Part shown: one piece after another, positions 11,163 to 22,599 of the stretch | How positions within the stretch are numbered: the stretch's first letter is position 1 | How the letters are laid out: the number at the start of each line of letters is the position of its first letter | Source of the DNA: Dipteris shenzhenensis | Lineage: Eukaryota > Polypodiophyta > Polypodiopsida > Gleicheniales | Assembly (NCBI GenBank): GCA_047967505.1 | Contig: CM106539.1 | Strand: one strand, 5' to 3' | Length of the DNA: 64,000 bases | Notes under the pieces: generated by a model | Told to the model about the DNA's origin: nothing | Database searches by the model: none | What the model saw: only the letters and a program-made list of their open reading frames with translations | Made by a program: the position numbers and the translations under genes

Positions 11163-14100
11163 ATGGAAGGGACAAGTGAAAGCTCGTCCGATGATGCGCC
11201 AACGCCCGGGAGCACGAAGTGGCTTATGGAGAGGTTATACTATCATTGCACTCATTGCAAGCGAGAGGTACGACATCAATGTCATATTATCATGCGCCAC
11301 TTGCGTGGGGAGGAGCCGAAACCAATACCCCCCATTGGTGTTGCACATGTTGATGGATCATCGGTAAGTTAAAGCTATTTAAGTTCACAATCTTATTGTA
11401 TACCAGGAAATAGAAGATCTTATATTTACACGAAATCTTAAAACAGGATGAGGAGGGTGACGAGGGTACACGTATACCTTCTCACTTTCAACAAGACTAT
11501 AGTCTCCCGGATGACGACGAGGGTATGGTCAACATGATGGATTCCATTTTTAGGGGCACTACATCCCACGTACATGTGATGTCAGAGTCTGAGGTCAAAA
11601 TGCGAGAGTTGCAATCAACACAATTGTACGAGGGTGCCAGGATGTCTAAACTACGTGCTTGTCTCTCAATCTTGAATCTATAAGTATAGTATGGGTGGTC
11701 GGATACAAGTGTCTCGGCCTTAATGAGGTTAGCCCTTGCATTAATTATTTGACTCATTATTTGGATATTGTTTGTTTTGAGAATCATCATTTGGATAGTG
11801 TCTTTGTCATAGGTTGCTCCAGAAGATGTTGCCTACACCAAATACCATGCCCGCATCAAGAGATGAAGCGAAAAAGATGCTAACAACGGTGGGTATGGAT
11901 TATGATACCATCCATGCTTGCCGTAATGATTGTATTCTCTTTCGTCGTGAGCATGGAGATTTGGCTAGTTGTCTAAAGTGTGGGGAACAACGATATAGAG
12001 ATGACTTGCAGGGTGAGTGGATACCGGTAAAGGTCTTAAGACACTTTCCCATCATTGCAAGAATACAACACATGTTTCGATGCAAATCCATAGCAGAGTT
12101 GATGACATGGCATGCATCTCATCGGTCCACTGATCACACATTCAGGATTCCCGTAGATTGTACAGCTTGCATTGGAAGCACATAGATAAACAGTGGCCGG
12201 ACTTTGCGAGGGAGCCACGCAACCTACATCTTGGGCTAGCCATGGACGGCGTGAATCCTTTCGGGTTATGCTCGACATCTTGGTCGACATGGCCCATAGT
12301 CGTGGTGAATTACAATATCCCACCATGGCTAACAATAAAAAAGGGACACCTCATGCTTGCACTACTTGTGCCAGGAAAGTACAAGGCAAAAAACATGGAC
12401 ATGTACATGGCACCTCTGATAGAGGAGTTACAGATATTATGGAGAGGAGTATAGGTGTTTGATATTTCCAGAGCTCCTAATAATACCAATGACATTTTGG
12501 TCAGGGGTATCTTGATGTGGACCATGCATGACTACCCAGGATATGGAGAGTGCGCAGGTACGTGGTTGTGTCTTTACATGTACAATGAGGGATTATGCTT
12601 TTTTTACTCTCTTTTGCACGCATGTCTTGTACTAACACATTCATGCATGCGTGCAGGACTTGTTACAAGTGGGTACCATGCTTGTCCTGTTTGTGGACTG
12701 GCTCTGAAATCACAGCTCTGAAATCGCTTGCACGCTACTCCAAACATATGAGGAAAAATGTTTATGAAGGTCATGCTCGATACCTTCCGCTCGACCATCT
12801 CGCACGTGGAGGTCAGCTTGATCCACCACCATCATATTTGAAGGCAAGTGATTGGATTCAAGCTTGGAGGGCGAATGGAGAGGAACCTCCTCCTGGTATG
12901 AAGAGGCTATCGATCTTTCACGAGCTTCCTTATTGGGGTCAGTTACAAATCAATCATCTCTTGGATCCCATGCATATCTTCAAGAATGTGGGGGCTACTA
13001 TTGGGGCACACTTGGTTGGTTCCAAGGACTCGAGAGGAGTGCGAGAAGACTTGCATGCTATGAATAGGATGTCTCATTTGTGGCCCCAAGTGCACGCTTC
13101 GGGAAAAGTTATCCTCCCGAAAGCAACGTGGATCCTCTCTACGAGGGAGGAGGCAGCGGTCAAGGCAGACATTGCCTCTTTTCAAACACTGATAGGGTAC
13201 ATGCATTGCTTGAAAGGAGCATTTTCAAAGGACAATAAGCTTAGTGGCCTCAAGTCCCATGATTGGCACAAGGTCTTACAGGTATTCTGAGTAGAATTAG
13301 TGTACCGATAATAGTGATGCGTTAGCGTAATTATTATTATGTTATATTGTTGACATGACTTCATTGTTGCTTTGATAGTTCATCCTCCCAATTACAATAA
13401 AAGGGTGCTTACAAGAAGATGTTAGAAATGCTATATTTAAGATCTGTGGTATTGTGAGGTATGCTTACTATCAAATCGCATTATGTATTTTCTTAATGGA
13501 CATGTGAAATAAGAGGATATCTCAAATATCTTACATATGCATGGACATGTGAAATAGGTGGATATCTCAAAAAGAGATCTCTATATCGAGCATCGAGAAG
13601 GCTAGGGTGGAATCCATCGAAGACGTATGCTTGCTTGAGAAGCACTTTCCCTCAAGCATTATGACAACTCAAGTCCATTTGCTTGTGCACATAGTTGATA
13701 AGGTGGCTATAGCAGGTACCGTTCATAGTCGATGGATGTTTTTTCTCGAGCAGTTTATGAAAACTTTAAAGGGGTTTGTAAGACAAAGAGCAAGACCGGA
13801 AGCAAGCATGGTAGAGGGATGGCTTGTGCAAGAGTCATTAGTATATATCACAGAGTTTCTTGCATCCACGGATCCTGATATGCCACAAGCTTGGCACAAC
13901 AAGGATGATGATCGCATCGTTGGCGAGGTTCCCCAAGGAAAAGGGATTGAAAGAAAGATGAGCGAAGAGCAAATGGAGAAATTCAATAAGTTTTGTATCC
14001 TCAATAGCCCTGAGATGCAGAAGTGGATTGAGAGATATGAAGTGGCCAAAACAAAAATAATAAATGCAAGGACGAGATTCAGAGTAATATACAGGTGATC

Positions 14101-15150
14101 ACAACCATATCCACGAGATCTGGCTCTTCCCCTTGCTCAGATGTCACTTGATTGGCTACAACTGGCTCTACGTAAAGCCGAACGTGATGGAGAGACAATA
14201 AACGAGCGCGAGCGAGAGTTATCATCTGGATGTATGGTGCATGTAAGTTTCTTATCTCTTGACGTAATTAAGTAATTATTTGTGGCAATATATGCTATAA
14301 AATAGGTGCATCTTCATTGTTTTAATGATGCTCTTTTATAGTACAAAAATTACAGTGCATTATGGTCATATGGATGACATTGTCACGTGGAATGCATCGA
14401 TTCATAGAGAGTCACGTATGATTGTGGAGTCATGGCTAACTTCACACAAGATAACCGAGCAAGTGCTTCGGATACCAATCTTCTCTCCTCACAGTTGGAT
14501 TATTGTGGAACCATATGCAACATCTATGAAATTGACTTCATATGATTTACTATTTTCATTCTTGATGTAAAATGGTTTAGAACTACTTACAACGGTTTCC
14601 ATGCAACAGTGAGAAAAGATAGTAGCGGTCTCTTTGCAATAGACTCCACCAAACATTGGACCAATGAAAGTGATACTTTTGTTCTTCCCGAGCACTGTGA
14701 GCAGGTGCATACTAATTTTAATTAGTCGAAGCTTTCGTTTTTAAAGTCCATTGATATATATATAATTGATGACATTTGGCGGCCATCTTCAATATAGGTG
14801 GTTTTTCATCCAGATCGTTCTAATCCTCACTACCAATGCCGGATCCAATTGATGAATCTAGCGAAGAAGATGTAGATCACCATATGAGCCAAGAGGAAGA
14901 TGCGCATAATGACATCGCACGGGAGGAGGATGGAGATCACGATATTGACGAAGAAGACAACAATCATCAAGATCAATCACCACACTTAAGCTTTATTGAA
15001 GAAGATGATCAAATACTTTTAGGTAAACGTATGATGCTAGAGTACGATGATGATATAGGAGATCAACTCGGTATAGAGTTGGAGATAGACTTGCTTGGTG
15101 CCTTAGACTTGGCTCAAGATGAAACAATTGATGTAAATGCTCTTATTTGA
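11163..15150 (+). pseudogene. family-1 CACTA transposase (tnp2 type), multi-exon, inactivated
   Basis: Order of recognisable parts: N-terminal exon 11,163-11,365 with two CxxC/H-type pairs; exon from 11,446 ending in the YGWSD motif; tnp2 core 11,820-12,150 (IHACRNDCILFRREHG, HFPIIARIQHMF) and 12,190-12,560 (LAMDGVNPFG, the expected DxD-type core region); 12,650-13,285 (ACPVCG, HIFKNV); DUF4218 13,607-13,880 (FLEQFMKTLKGFVRQRARPE); weak DUF4216 near 14,560-14,700; acidic tail 14,836-15,150. Inactivating changes include stops in the YGWSD exon (about 11,680-11,690, CAA/CAG to TAA/TAG), a frameshift before WKHIDKQW (~12,165) and a stop at ~12,454. The family cuts and pastes the element in the nucleus. 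Confidence 0.88.
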
Positions 15151-15339
15151 TTTTTCTCATCTCAAACTTGGACATGAATATATGAGCTTCAAAGGCTTGA
15201 TGTACATGCTCTCATTTTTTTATTCTCTATGAGCTCAAACATGTATGAAAATTTAAAAAAATTTGTCATTGGAAAAAACTAAATTTTAAGGCCTATTAAA
15301 AAAAAAAAACCTCTCTGTAAAAATGTTGCTATAATATTT

Positions 15340-15450
15340 TGTATCAGTGTCGCTATAAAGCGACTTTTGAAAGTTGCTATATAGCGACTTTTACAAAAGT
15401 CGCTATATAGCAACTTTTACCAGCAGTCGCTATATAGCGACGATTTACGA
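15340..15450. repeat. right sub-terminal palindrome array of element A
   Basis: Four versions of GTCGCTATATAGCGAC, some with one change (GCTATAAAGCGAC, GCTATATAGCAAC). Mirror partner of the array at 10,954-11,058. Confidence 0.9.
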
Positions 15451-15979
15451 AACCCGCTTTTCATACCCACGATTAACGCTAAGCGGGCACTAAACGTCGG
15501 TACGTAAATGTCGCAATAGGATCCGTGTGTAGTAGTGGAAGATCTATTTTGATTATTTTAGTGTTTGTGAGTGCATCAAAGGTCGCTAGAATGCTATCAT
15601 CTTTCATGGGTGGCCAATATTGCTAGGAAGAACTTTGTATTTGGTTCAAAAGTTGTGTGAGATCCAGGGTTGGTTGCGGGTAATAATCAGTTCAAGGGGG
15701 AGATAGTAGCCGTAATTTAAAAAGTTTCACGATTTCTACTATAAGATTCAGATAGCATCTCTATATATTATTTGTGAAGGTTGATGACTCATTTGGCTAC
15801 CATCGCACGATCTTTTGCTGGCTTGTGAGAGGTGTTGATCATAGCCAACCTATGTGCTACAACTTCAACATATTTGCAGGATCGTGTTATGAAGTCAGAT
15901 AGCCAGCATGCAGCTGGCCGGGCAGTAGACAATAGTTCTTGTGGAGTACATCTCTATATTGTTGAAAAAAGTTCTAGGA

Positions 15980-16125
15980 TCCGAGAAGGGAGGGGGAGGG
16001 GAGGGCATCGGAGGGGCGGGAGGAGAGGGGAAGGGAGGGGGAGGAGAGGGCATGGGAGGGGAGGGGAGGGGAGGGCAAGGGAGGGGAGAGAGGAAACAGG
16101 AGAAGAGGGAGGGAGGGAGTACCTA
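15980..16125 (+). repeat. G-rich purine tract (GGGAGGGG type)
   Basis: At least ten runs of three or more G separated by one to a few bases, so it could form G-quadruplexes on the plus strand. It replaces the sequence that follows the same point in the right-hand repeat (20,235), so it was expanded or inserted inside the left LTR-like repeat. Confidence 0.9.
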
Positions 16126-16414
16126 GGTGGAGAGGTGGTGGAGCTCCAGGAAAGTTGTGAGAGAGAATGAAGAGAGTTGTGAGAGAGAATGAGGAGAAGT
16201 AGAGTTTTATAGGAAATGGGTAGCTTTTAGGTCAAGTCAGCTTTTTTAGTTTTTAAGGTTTTTTTAGTTCTTTTAGGTTCACTATAAGTAGAACATTCTT
16301 CATTCTCTCTTTCATTCAAAGATTATTCGTTTACACTCCATGCTTCTCTCCTCTCATCAACCTGTTGCAAGATTCTCAAAAATTTTCAAAATGTTGCAAG
16401 AGGTGAGTTCATTT

Positions 16415-16780
16415 CTAACCTATTGCGTACGCAAGAACTTCTAAGAATCAAGTTTTTATAAATTTGAATTTTTTTTCAAATCCGATCCTTTTCTCAAAAA
16501 CTTGTGTGTACGCAACAACTTAAAAAACCATTTTTGCATTAAATCTTTTTTCCCACTAATTTTCCTCTTTACCTCAAACTCTCACAACCCCTCCCTACCT
16601 ATTGCATACGCAACAACTTCAAAACAAAGTTTAATCATAAATCTCTCCAAAAAACTCCTTTAAAAAAAAAAACAATCTATTACAAATTTTTCTCTCAACC
16701 TCAAAACCACTCAAACCTTACCTATTGCGTACGCAACAACTTCAAAACAAAATTTAATCATAAATCTCTAAAAAAAACTC
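16415..16780. repeat. ~123-bp tandem repeat with GCGTACGC core
   Basis: CCTATTGCGTACGCAAGAACTTC at 16,419, a variant with GTGTACGC at about 16,505, then CCTATTGCATACGCAACAAC at 16,598 and CCTATTGCGTACGCAACAAC at 16,721. The last two copies also share TTTAATCATAAATCTCT. Three to four units, with the palindrome GCGTACGC in most. Confidence 0.85.
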
Positions 16781-17754
16781 ATCAACAAAAAAAATATGGT
16801 GAAGGATCGTAGTGATAAATGATCCACTTGCAGCTCGTTCCAGTTCGTAGGAAATCCGTGACGTGTTTTATGAACCGGTAGAGGCAATTGGTCGAGTTAT
16901 TATAGCTGTTGGGAACCAAGAATCTATAGTAAAAATAGACGGTCAAATTGCAACCAGTTCTACACTATTCATGGAGAAGAATCCTTCCAATAATTTTCAA
17001 AGGCTTTGATACGTTAGTGATCGCTAAGGGTAGTGATCTGAGGTCACCAACTTTTCTTATGACATACGACGTGGATAACACTTTGGAAAGCTGCTTGAGT
17101 CATACATATCAAGGCTTTGGGTTGGAAGGAATGCCTTGGTCAGCTATAGAAGGCCAAGGTTATCGCAAGCTATAGGGGAGTATCATTCCAGTTCATGTGT
17201 GTTTCAAGATGACTTGCAACAAGTTATATTTGAAGGTTGCATATGATCGCTTGAGGATAGATACCTATATGGTGATGTGTGTAAAGTGGCTCAAGAAGTA
17301 GTGAGAATATTCTCTCTCCTAAATCCATGGAAGATAGTCACAAAGGAAAGTACTAGAGTTGGTGTGAAGTTCCAAGGTTCTATTCCAAGCTCCTGGCATC
17401 CAGTCGGTCATTTCAGCAAGCAAAGTCTATCTGATCCTACAGGGGGTTCTATCTATGAGTTCATGGTTATTTAGCGGTTGTGATCTCTATACATTTCATC
17501 CTTGTATTTTCTACAGTTATTGGTGGCTATCAGTATATGGTATTTCTCAGTATTTTCCAGTTCATGGTGTTTTGAGTTCCTCTTGGGATTGTGTTTCCTC
17601 TCGATGTGTTTGCAAACGTGATTGTTCATCTAGCTATAAAGGCGTTTCAGTGTAGCTCTGCCAGTCTCATCACGTTTTTGGTGCCTCCATGGAGTATAAC
17701 TCCAGACATTTAGCTTACAAGACTTAATCATTGGTGATTGATCATCAAAAATCA

Positions 17755-18890
17755 TGGCTCAGGACTTCCCATTGTTTCATGGGATGTCAAGCGAGGATGC
17801 CGAGAAATTCATGGAAACAGTTGAAAATTACTTGTTTGATCAAGAATTAGCAAGATGCAGCCTTCATGTTACGGATCTTCACGTAATGTCTGCAGGATGA
17901 AGCAAGGAGATGGTTTCATGCTTACGAAGTTGCTCAAGCAACAAATAATCCACCAATAGATGTAACTTTTGAATTGGCAAGGGATGCTTTTTAATAGCAT
18001 TACAGGAGGGTAGAGGATCCGAATAAGTTGTGGCATGAAATACAAAATTTTGTGCAAAAAGGTCCCCTTGATGCATATATTCAAGATTTCAGCCGCTTAT
18101 GGGATTGTTGGTGTGTGTCACTAGGGAATGAGCAGCCACCTACCATGTTAAAGAAGGAAAAATTCATTTCAGGACTTAGAGGCCCTTTGAGGATGAAGCT
18201 GGGAGCTGAAACCTATAGCCAATTTCTAGGAAGCAATGGATCCTCGGGGGGGTTACTCATCATATGTAACCCTATCACGTGAGTTCAACAGAAGGATATT
18301 TTTTATTTCTAAAATTTACAAAAATAAATATACATAAGGGACTATTTAAAATAGTTTTGGAAAAATTTTACAGATTTGTATAGAAAAGGGGTACATTTTA
18401 TTGACAAAATACTTTACAGATAAGGGATTTTAAATATAGGCCTTGAACGCACGTGATATAGAGGGTTTATACATAGTGACCTCCCCGAGAATGGATCTGG
18501 CAAAGGCAAAAGAGTGGAAGATGATTAGAATGGAGCAGTTGACCACAGGAGTACAACAAATTCCAAGGAGGGAGGAACAACATTCTATGGGCACTTTGGT
18601 TGCACCAAGAGAAACAAAGAATACAGAAAATGACAGCTTGCGTAAAGATGCATGAGGTTGTTGACATGTTCAAAAATCTTAGTCTCAATCTTTTGGGAGG
18701 TGCAGGAAGAGGACAAGGAAGAGGGCCCAGGTCACCATACCAAAATCCAAGGAACAGACAGGATCCAGGAGAAGATAGAGGAGCTAATCAAAGAAGGTTT
18801 GAACCCTATAATTGTTATAATTGTGGGGATTGGGGTCACACAACTCCAAATTGTGATAAGCCTCCACATTGAGGAGGAGACATGTTTCCT
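17755..18890 (+). pseudogene. Ty3-type gag with CCHC zinc knuckle, disrupted by a MITE
   Basis: Starts MAQDFPLFHGMSSEDAEKF and continues, after frameshifts, through the gag capsid-type motif (EARRWFHAYEV, then HYRRVEDPNKLWHEIQNFV, ISGLRGPLRMKL). MITE copy 4 splits it at 18,243-18,489. Downstream, 18,652-18,870 encodes a basic Gly/Arg-rich segment and CYNCGDWGHTTPNC, an exact CX2CX4HX4C zinc knuckle that binds nucleic acid. Stops at ~17,900, ~17,994 and beyond show it is dead. Gag would form the cytoplasmic particle. Confidence 0.85.
18243..18489. mobile_element. MITE copy 4 (247 bp, 8-bp TSD) inside gag
   Basis: Ends CTCGGGGGGGTTACT and AGTGACCTCCCCGAG. Exact 8-bp duplication AATGGATC at 18,235-18,242 and 18,490-18,497. 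Removing the element and one duplicate rejoins the gag coding text, so the MITE arrived after the retroelement. Confidence 0.95.
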
Positions 18891-19214
18891 TTGCCCAGCA
18901 ATTTGAATAATCGAGCAAACGACTTTAGCATAGAAATCAAAGAGAAGCCTAGTTCAAGCGGTTTAACAACAGAGGGCAAAGGGAAGCAGAAGATGGATGA
19001 AAGACAGCCTGCAATGTCACCACTATATTTCAGAAGACCGTGAAGTGATGCCAGTGAAGAGGGCCAGGGAAAGAGAGCCTGAGAATGGACACAGTAATGC
19101 AAAGAAGGGAAAATAGAAGGAAGGGGAGTCGGCTTCAAGAAAAAAGAAGACAAGACCACGAAGACATTTTCAAACAGGGGATTTACCGCTTGGGGGAACC
19201 CAAGAAAATTACTC

Positions 19215-19764
19215 TCTTCAGAAGGATTTAATAGGTAAGAAAGTGGATATTTCATATGGTCAGTTGATGGAGCTTTGCCCTCGACTAAAAATAGAATGGA
19301 AGTGGCTAGTCAACCCACCCAAGCTGGAGAAGAAGAAGACGTTAAGGGTTCAATCCTTGGAAGATTTGCCTGATATATGTCTTGTCATCGATGCTTGGCA
19401 TAAGGGAAAATCTATTGGAGAAGCATATATTGATGGTGGATCTCAAGTATGCATAATTACACAATCTTGTGTTGAAGGGCTAGGCCTTAAACTGAATGGA
19501 ATATCAGGGTACAAGATCAGGCTAGCAAATCATTCCAAGGTGACATGCTTGGGGATCTTGAATGTCATGGACATGAGGGTTTTTGGGGTTGATATAAAAG
19601 TCGATTGTCATGTCATGCCTGTCAGGATGGGAGCCTTTCTAATGCTTAGTTCAAATATAATGCTGTTGCCCATCTCATTTTGTCAGTACCAAGTGTCATT
19701 GAAACAGTGTAGGAAGATCTATTTTGATTGTTTTAGTGTTTGTGAGTGCATGAAAGATCACTAG
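19215..19764 (+). pseudogene. retropepsin-like aspartic protease domain
   Basis: The open stretch encodes YIDGGSQVCIITQSCVEGLGL-type sequence at about 19,430-19,490. The DGGS motif with a following hydrophobic LANHSKV region matches the protease of plant Ty3 elements, where DGGS is common in place of DSG/DTG. The frame runs into the right LTR-like repeat and stops there. Upstream sequence (GQLMELCPRLKIEWKWLV) is typical of the gag-protease linker. Polyprotein cleavage is the family role. Marked pseudogene because the gag frame feeding it is broken. Confidence 0.7.
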
Positions 19765-20395
19765 AACGTGATCAGCTTTCCTGGGTGGCCAATATTGCTG
19801 GAAGAACTTTGTGTTCGATTCAAAAGTTATGCGTGAGCCAGGGTTGGTTGCTCGTAATAATCAGTTCAAGGGGAAGATAGCAGCCTTAATTTAAAAAGCT
19901 TGATAGTGGGGGGAAACTAGCACTTGGGCGCAGTTGTGTGATAGCAAATAATATAGTACGTGGCTATAGCAAAGCGATGGGTGATTTCTACTATAAGATT
20001 CAAATAGCATCTCTATATATTATTTGTGAAGGTTGATGACTCGTTTGGCTACCATCGCACGATCTTCTGCTGGCTTGTGAGAGGTGTTGATTGTAGCCAA
20101 CCTATGTGCTACAACTTCAACATATTTGCAAGATCATGTTATGAAGGCAGATAGCCAGCATGCGGCTGGCCGGGCAGTAGATAGTAGTTCTCATATGGAG
20201 TACGTCTCTATATTGTTGAAAAAAGTTCTAGGAACCAAACGGAAGACTGTAGCTACAAGTTATGAAGGCTTCAAGCTCTACATAGATGGAGTAGCATGCT
20301 TTTTAACTCGTAGAAAGATTCTCAATATCACAAGTATTAGCACAGCTCAAAGTTATCTAGGTCCATGGGCTCTCAGTCTTTGAGTGAGGAAGGGA
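19712..20395 (+). repeat. right LTR-like direct repeat
   Basis: 19,712-20,235 matches 15,538-15,980 in order (GAAGATCTATTTTGATT, GGTTGGTTGC, CAGCATGC.GCTGGCCGGGCAGTAG). It has an extra ~95-bp block (about 19,905-19,985) absent from the left copy. Past 20,235 it continues without the G-rich tract of the left copy. Confidence 0.75.
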
Positions 20396-21700
20396 AGTAT
20401 GAATAAAGAAGGCAGTGGCTGCCATGACAGTGTTCGCCATGCCTATGCTGTGAGGCACCATTCTTTCACAATCACGATCAAAATTATAACAAGATAATAA
20501 TCACGAATGAAAAAGAAGAGAGATTGCAGTATGAATCAAACTGATGAGTCTTTACAATAATTTCGGAGAAGAATCACTCCGTGAAGGAGCTCGATACCAC
20601 CCGTCCACCCCCGAGCTATCTCACTCTCACTCTCACTCTCACTCGCATGAAGATGTTCAAATCAGATGATCAAATCTCAATCACACTCTCACTCTCACTC
20701 TCAAAATATCTTGATTTTATTTTCTTCTTTGTGCTACCTTGATTCGCGTGCGTTGGATTGTCACTTTCGCAGCGCCTCGATATGCGTGCCTTCTCTTCAC
20801 TCGTGCCACCTCGCGATGCGTGCCTTCTCTTCACTTTTGCCCAGCCTCGATATGCGTGAATTGGATTGTGTGTTCTCCTTCTCACGATCTCCTCTTCTTT
20901 TATAGCCTTTCACGACTCCAAAATAAGCCACCAAAAACCACCAAAATCGGCCAAAAATAGCTTTTCTTGAAAAGTGTACGTGTGCTTTTCACCTTCTTTT
21001 CGCGTGCGCTTGTGATAGCAAATGCATGAAAACGGCCCTGTTCGGAGCATCACCATGCTTGCCTCGTAGATCCAATGGACAAGCTCAATAGCTCATCTGG
21101 AAGATCGGACCCTCATCTTTCCCTTTGCATTTGACCTTTCATGGCTAACTCTTCCATCTCGACCTCTGTCTAATGCCTGCAACTCTTGACACGGAAATCT
21201 AGATGCACTTTTAGCGCAAAACCACTTTGTTAGCAACTTCTGACCTCCATACAGGCATGCAAATGAGTGAACCACAAATTTTTCACAAGAACAAAGTTTT
21301 TCTACTCAACAAGATCTAAAACTTTCTCATACAGAGTTTCTTCAAATTATTTTTCTAACCAACCCAAAATCAAGCCGCAAAATCTAGCTGACACCATAAT
21401 GGACAAAAACCAAAATTTTTCGACCAACACCAAACTTTCCCAAAACCTTCAAAACATCAAAACCATCCTTTTTGAACACTATCTATGGTATATATTCCAA
21501 AATATTTCATATATAGAATTGGAGCGTCACATATGCCATTAGAGAAGAGATGCACTTTAGCATACGTAAGCAAGTTCGTTCATAATTGTAGGCAGCAGCA
21601 GATGATTTTGTTCGTGGGTTCAGTAGCTTTTTTGGTAGCGGATCTAGAGGCGAGAGGCAATGAGCATAGAAGAGGCTGACTTGCAGTTTAAAGCTTCATG
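20396..21700. other. non-coding repeat-like stretch, no gene seen
   Basis: Contains CACTCT simple repeats at 20,615-20,645 and 20,680-20,703. At 20,750-20,860 there are three partial tandem units built on CTCGATATGCGTGCCTTCTC. The rest has no open frame with recognisable protein. It separates two parts of the right LTR-like repeat, so it may be an insertion. Confidence 0.5.
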
Positions 21701-21710
21701 TTCATCTCAA

Positions 21711-22340
21711 TCGAGATGGTGAAGGATCACAGTGATAAATGATCCACTTGCAACTCGCTCGAGTTTGTAGGAAAAGAGAGAAAAAGAGAGGAGAAAAGAG
21801 ACGAAAAGAGAGGATAAAAGAGAGAGAAAAAGACAGAAAAAGTGAGGATAAAAGAGAGAAAAAGAGAGAAGGAAATAGAGGAGAAAAGGGAGGAGAAAAA
21901 AGCGAGAAAAAGAGAGGAGATAAGAGAGAAAAAGAGAGGAGAAAAGAGAGGAAAAGAGACGAAAAGAGAGAAGGAAAGAGAGGATAAAAGAGAGAAGGAA
22001 AAAGAGAGAAAAAGTGAGGATAAAAAAGAGAAAAAGAGAGAAGGAAAGAGATGAGAAAAGAGAGGAAAATAGAGAAAAAGAGAGAAGATAAGAGAGAAAA
22101 AGAGAGGAGAAAAGAGAAGGAAAGTGAGGAGAAAAGGAAGGAAAAGAGATGAGAAAAAAGAGAGAAAGAGAGGAGATAAGAGAGGAAAAGAGACAAAAAG
22201 AGAAGAGAAGAGAAAAGAGAGGTGAAAAAAGAGAGAAAAAGAGAGGAGATAAGAGAGAAAAAGAGAGGAAAAAAGAGGAGGAAAGAGAGGTGAAAACAGA
22301 GGAAAGGAGAGGGGAAATGAGAGGAACAAAGAGGAGAAAC
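21711..22340 (+). repeat. LTR half followed by ~570-bp polypurine tract
   Basis: 21,711-21,770 (ATGGTGAAGGATCACAG to GTTTGTAGGAAA) matches 16,797-16,856. It then runs into GAGAAAAAGAGAGGA-type sequence with essentially no pyrimidines on the plus strand to 22,340. The reverse situation occurs at 32,455-33,045, so the purine tract belongs to this LTR family. Long open frames on both strands are low-complexity artefacts. Confidence 0.85.
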
Positions 22341-22599
22341 AAGATTGAAAAAGAATGCTCCATCATGCATGCCCTGTTTCTTTATCCCACCCTCATGCTT
22401 CAGTCCAATTTTCCTCTTTCTTGGACCCGCCCTCATGCAATCACTTATTTCCATCATTCATGCAATCCCTTATTTCCTCACGAATGCTTAAGGGAAAGAG
22501 AAGGGGAAGGGGAAGGGGAAGGGAAAGAGAAGGAAAAGGAAGGGGAGGGGAAGGGGAAAGGGAAGAACGCAGAAGAAAAGCTATCATAGTGCATCTAAT
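22341..22599. other. mixed sequence with a GGGGAA tract, no gene seen
   Basis: 22,493-22,565 is a GGGGAA/GGAAAG purine run. The rest is unique-looking and joins directly to the internal array of CACTA element B, so element B has lost its TnpA half. Confidence 0.5.

Larger units (their letters stand above)
10918..15537 (+). mobile_element. family-1 CACTA element (element A), left terminus lost
   Basis: The right end at 15,537 reads GTGTGTAGTAGTG, i.e. a terminal repeat CACTACTACACAC on the other strand, the classic CACTA end. Both sub-terminal zones carry GTCGCTATATAGCGAC palindromes (10,954-11,058 and 15,340-15,450). The left sub-terminal block (GTTTAGCG...GGGTTTTAGCCCAC) resembles the inner part of the right end, but about 50 terminal bases are missing, so no target duplication can be checked. 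The interior is a broken tnp2 gene. The element sits in or beside the Ty3-like element that starts at 15,538. Confidence 0.85.
15538..17660 (+). repeat. left LTR-like direct repeat
   Basis: It begins GAAGATCTATTTTGATT like 19,712. Its distal part (about 16,860-17,655) recurs in reverse orientation at 31,675-32,455, for example GGTCAAATTGCAACCAGTTC at 16,945 and its complement at 32,373. That recurrence without gag marks the second locus as a solo LTR or LTR fragment, supporting this region's LTR identity. Gag starts ~95 bp downstream, a normal leader distance. Confidence 0.6.
15538..22340 (+). mobile_element. Ty3-like retroelement carrying gag and protease only, heavily rearranged
   Basis: Two long direct repeats flank a gag-protease interior (17,755-19,764). 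Segment 15,538-15,980 matches 19,712-20,235, and segment 16,797-16,860 matches 21,711-21,770, in the same order, so both look like parts of one long LTR (about 2.1 kb) separated by local insertions. No reverse transcriptase, RNase H or integrase lies between protease and the right repeat, so it is non-autonomous. Exact LTR ends could not be fixed. MITE copy 4 interrupts gag, and the CACTA element A abuts the left repeat. Confidence 0.65.

Noticed and set aside
15832-16170. 112-residue Gly/Arg-rich open frame
   Set aside because: The Gly/Arg part is the translated G-rich tract; the N-terminal part lies in an LTR-like repeat and is not kept in the sister copy.
21702-22457. Open frames of 200-251 residues on the minus strand
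   Set aside because: They translate a polypurine tract into Ser/Phe/Leu repeats. All three minus frames are open together, which is a sign of low complexity, not coding.
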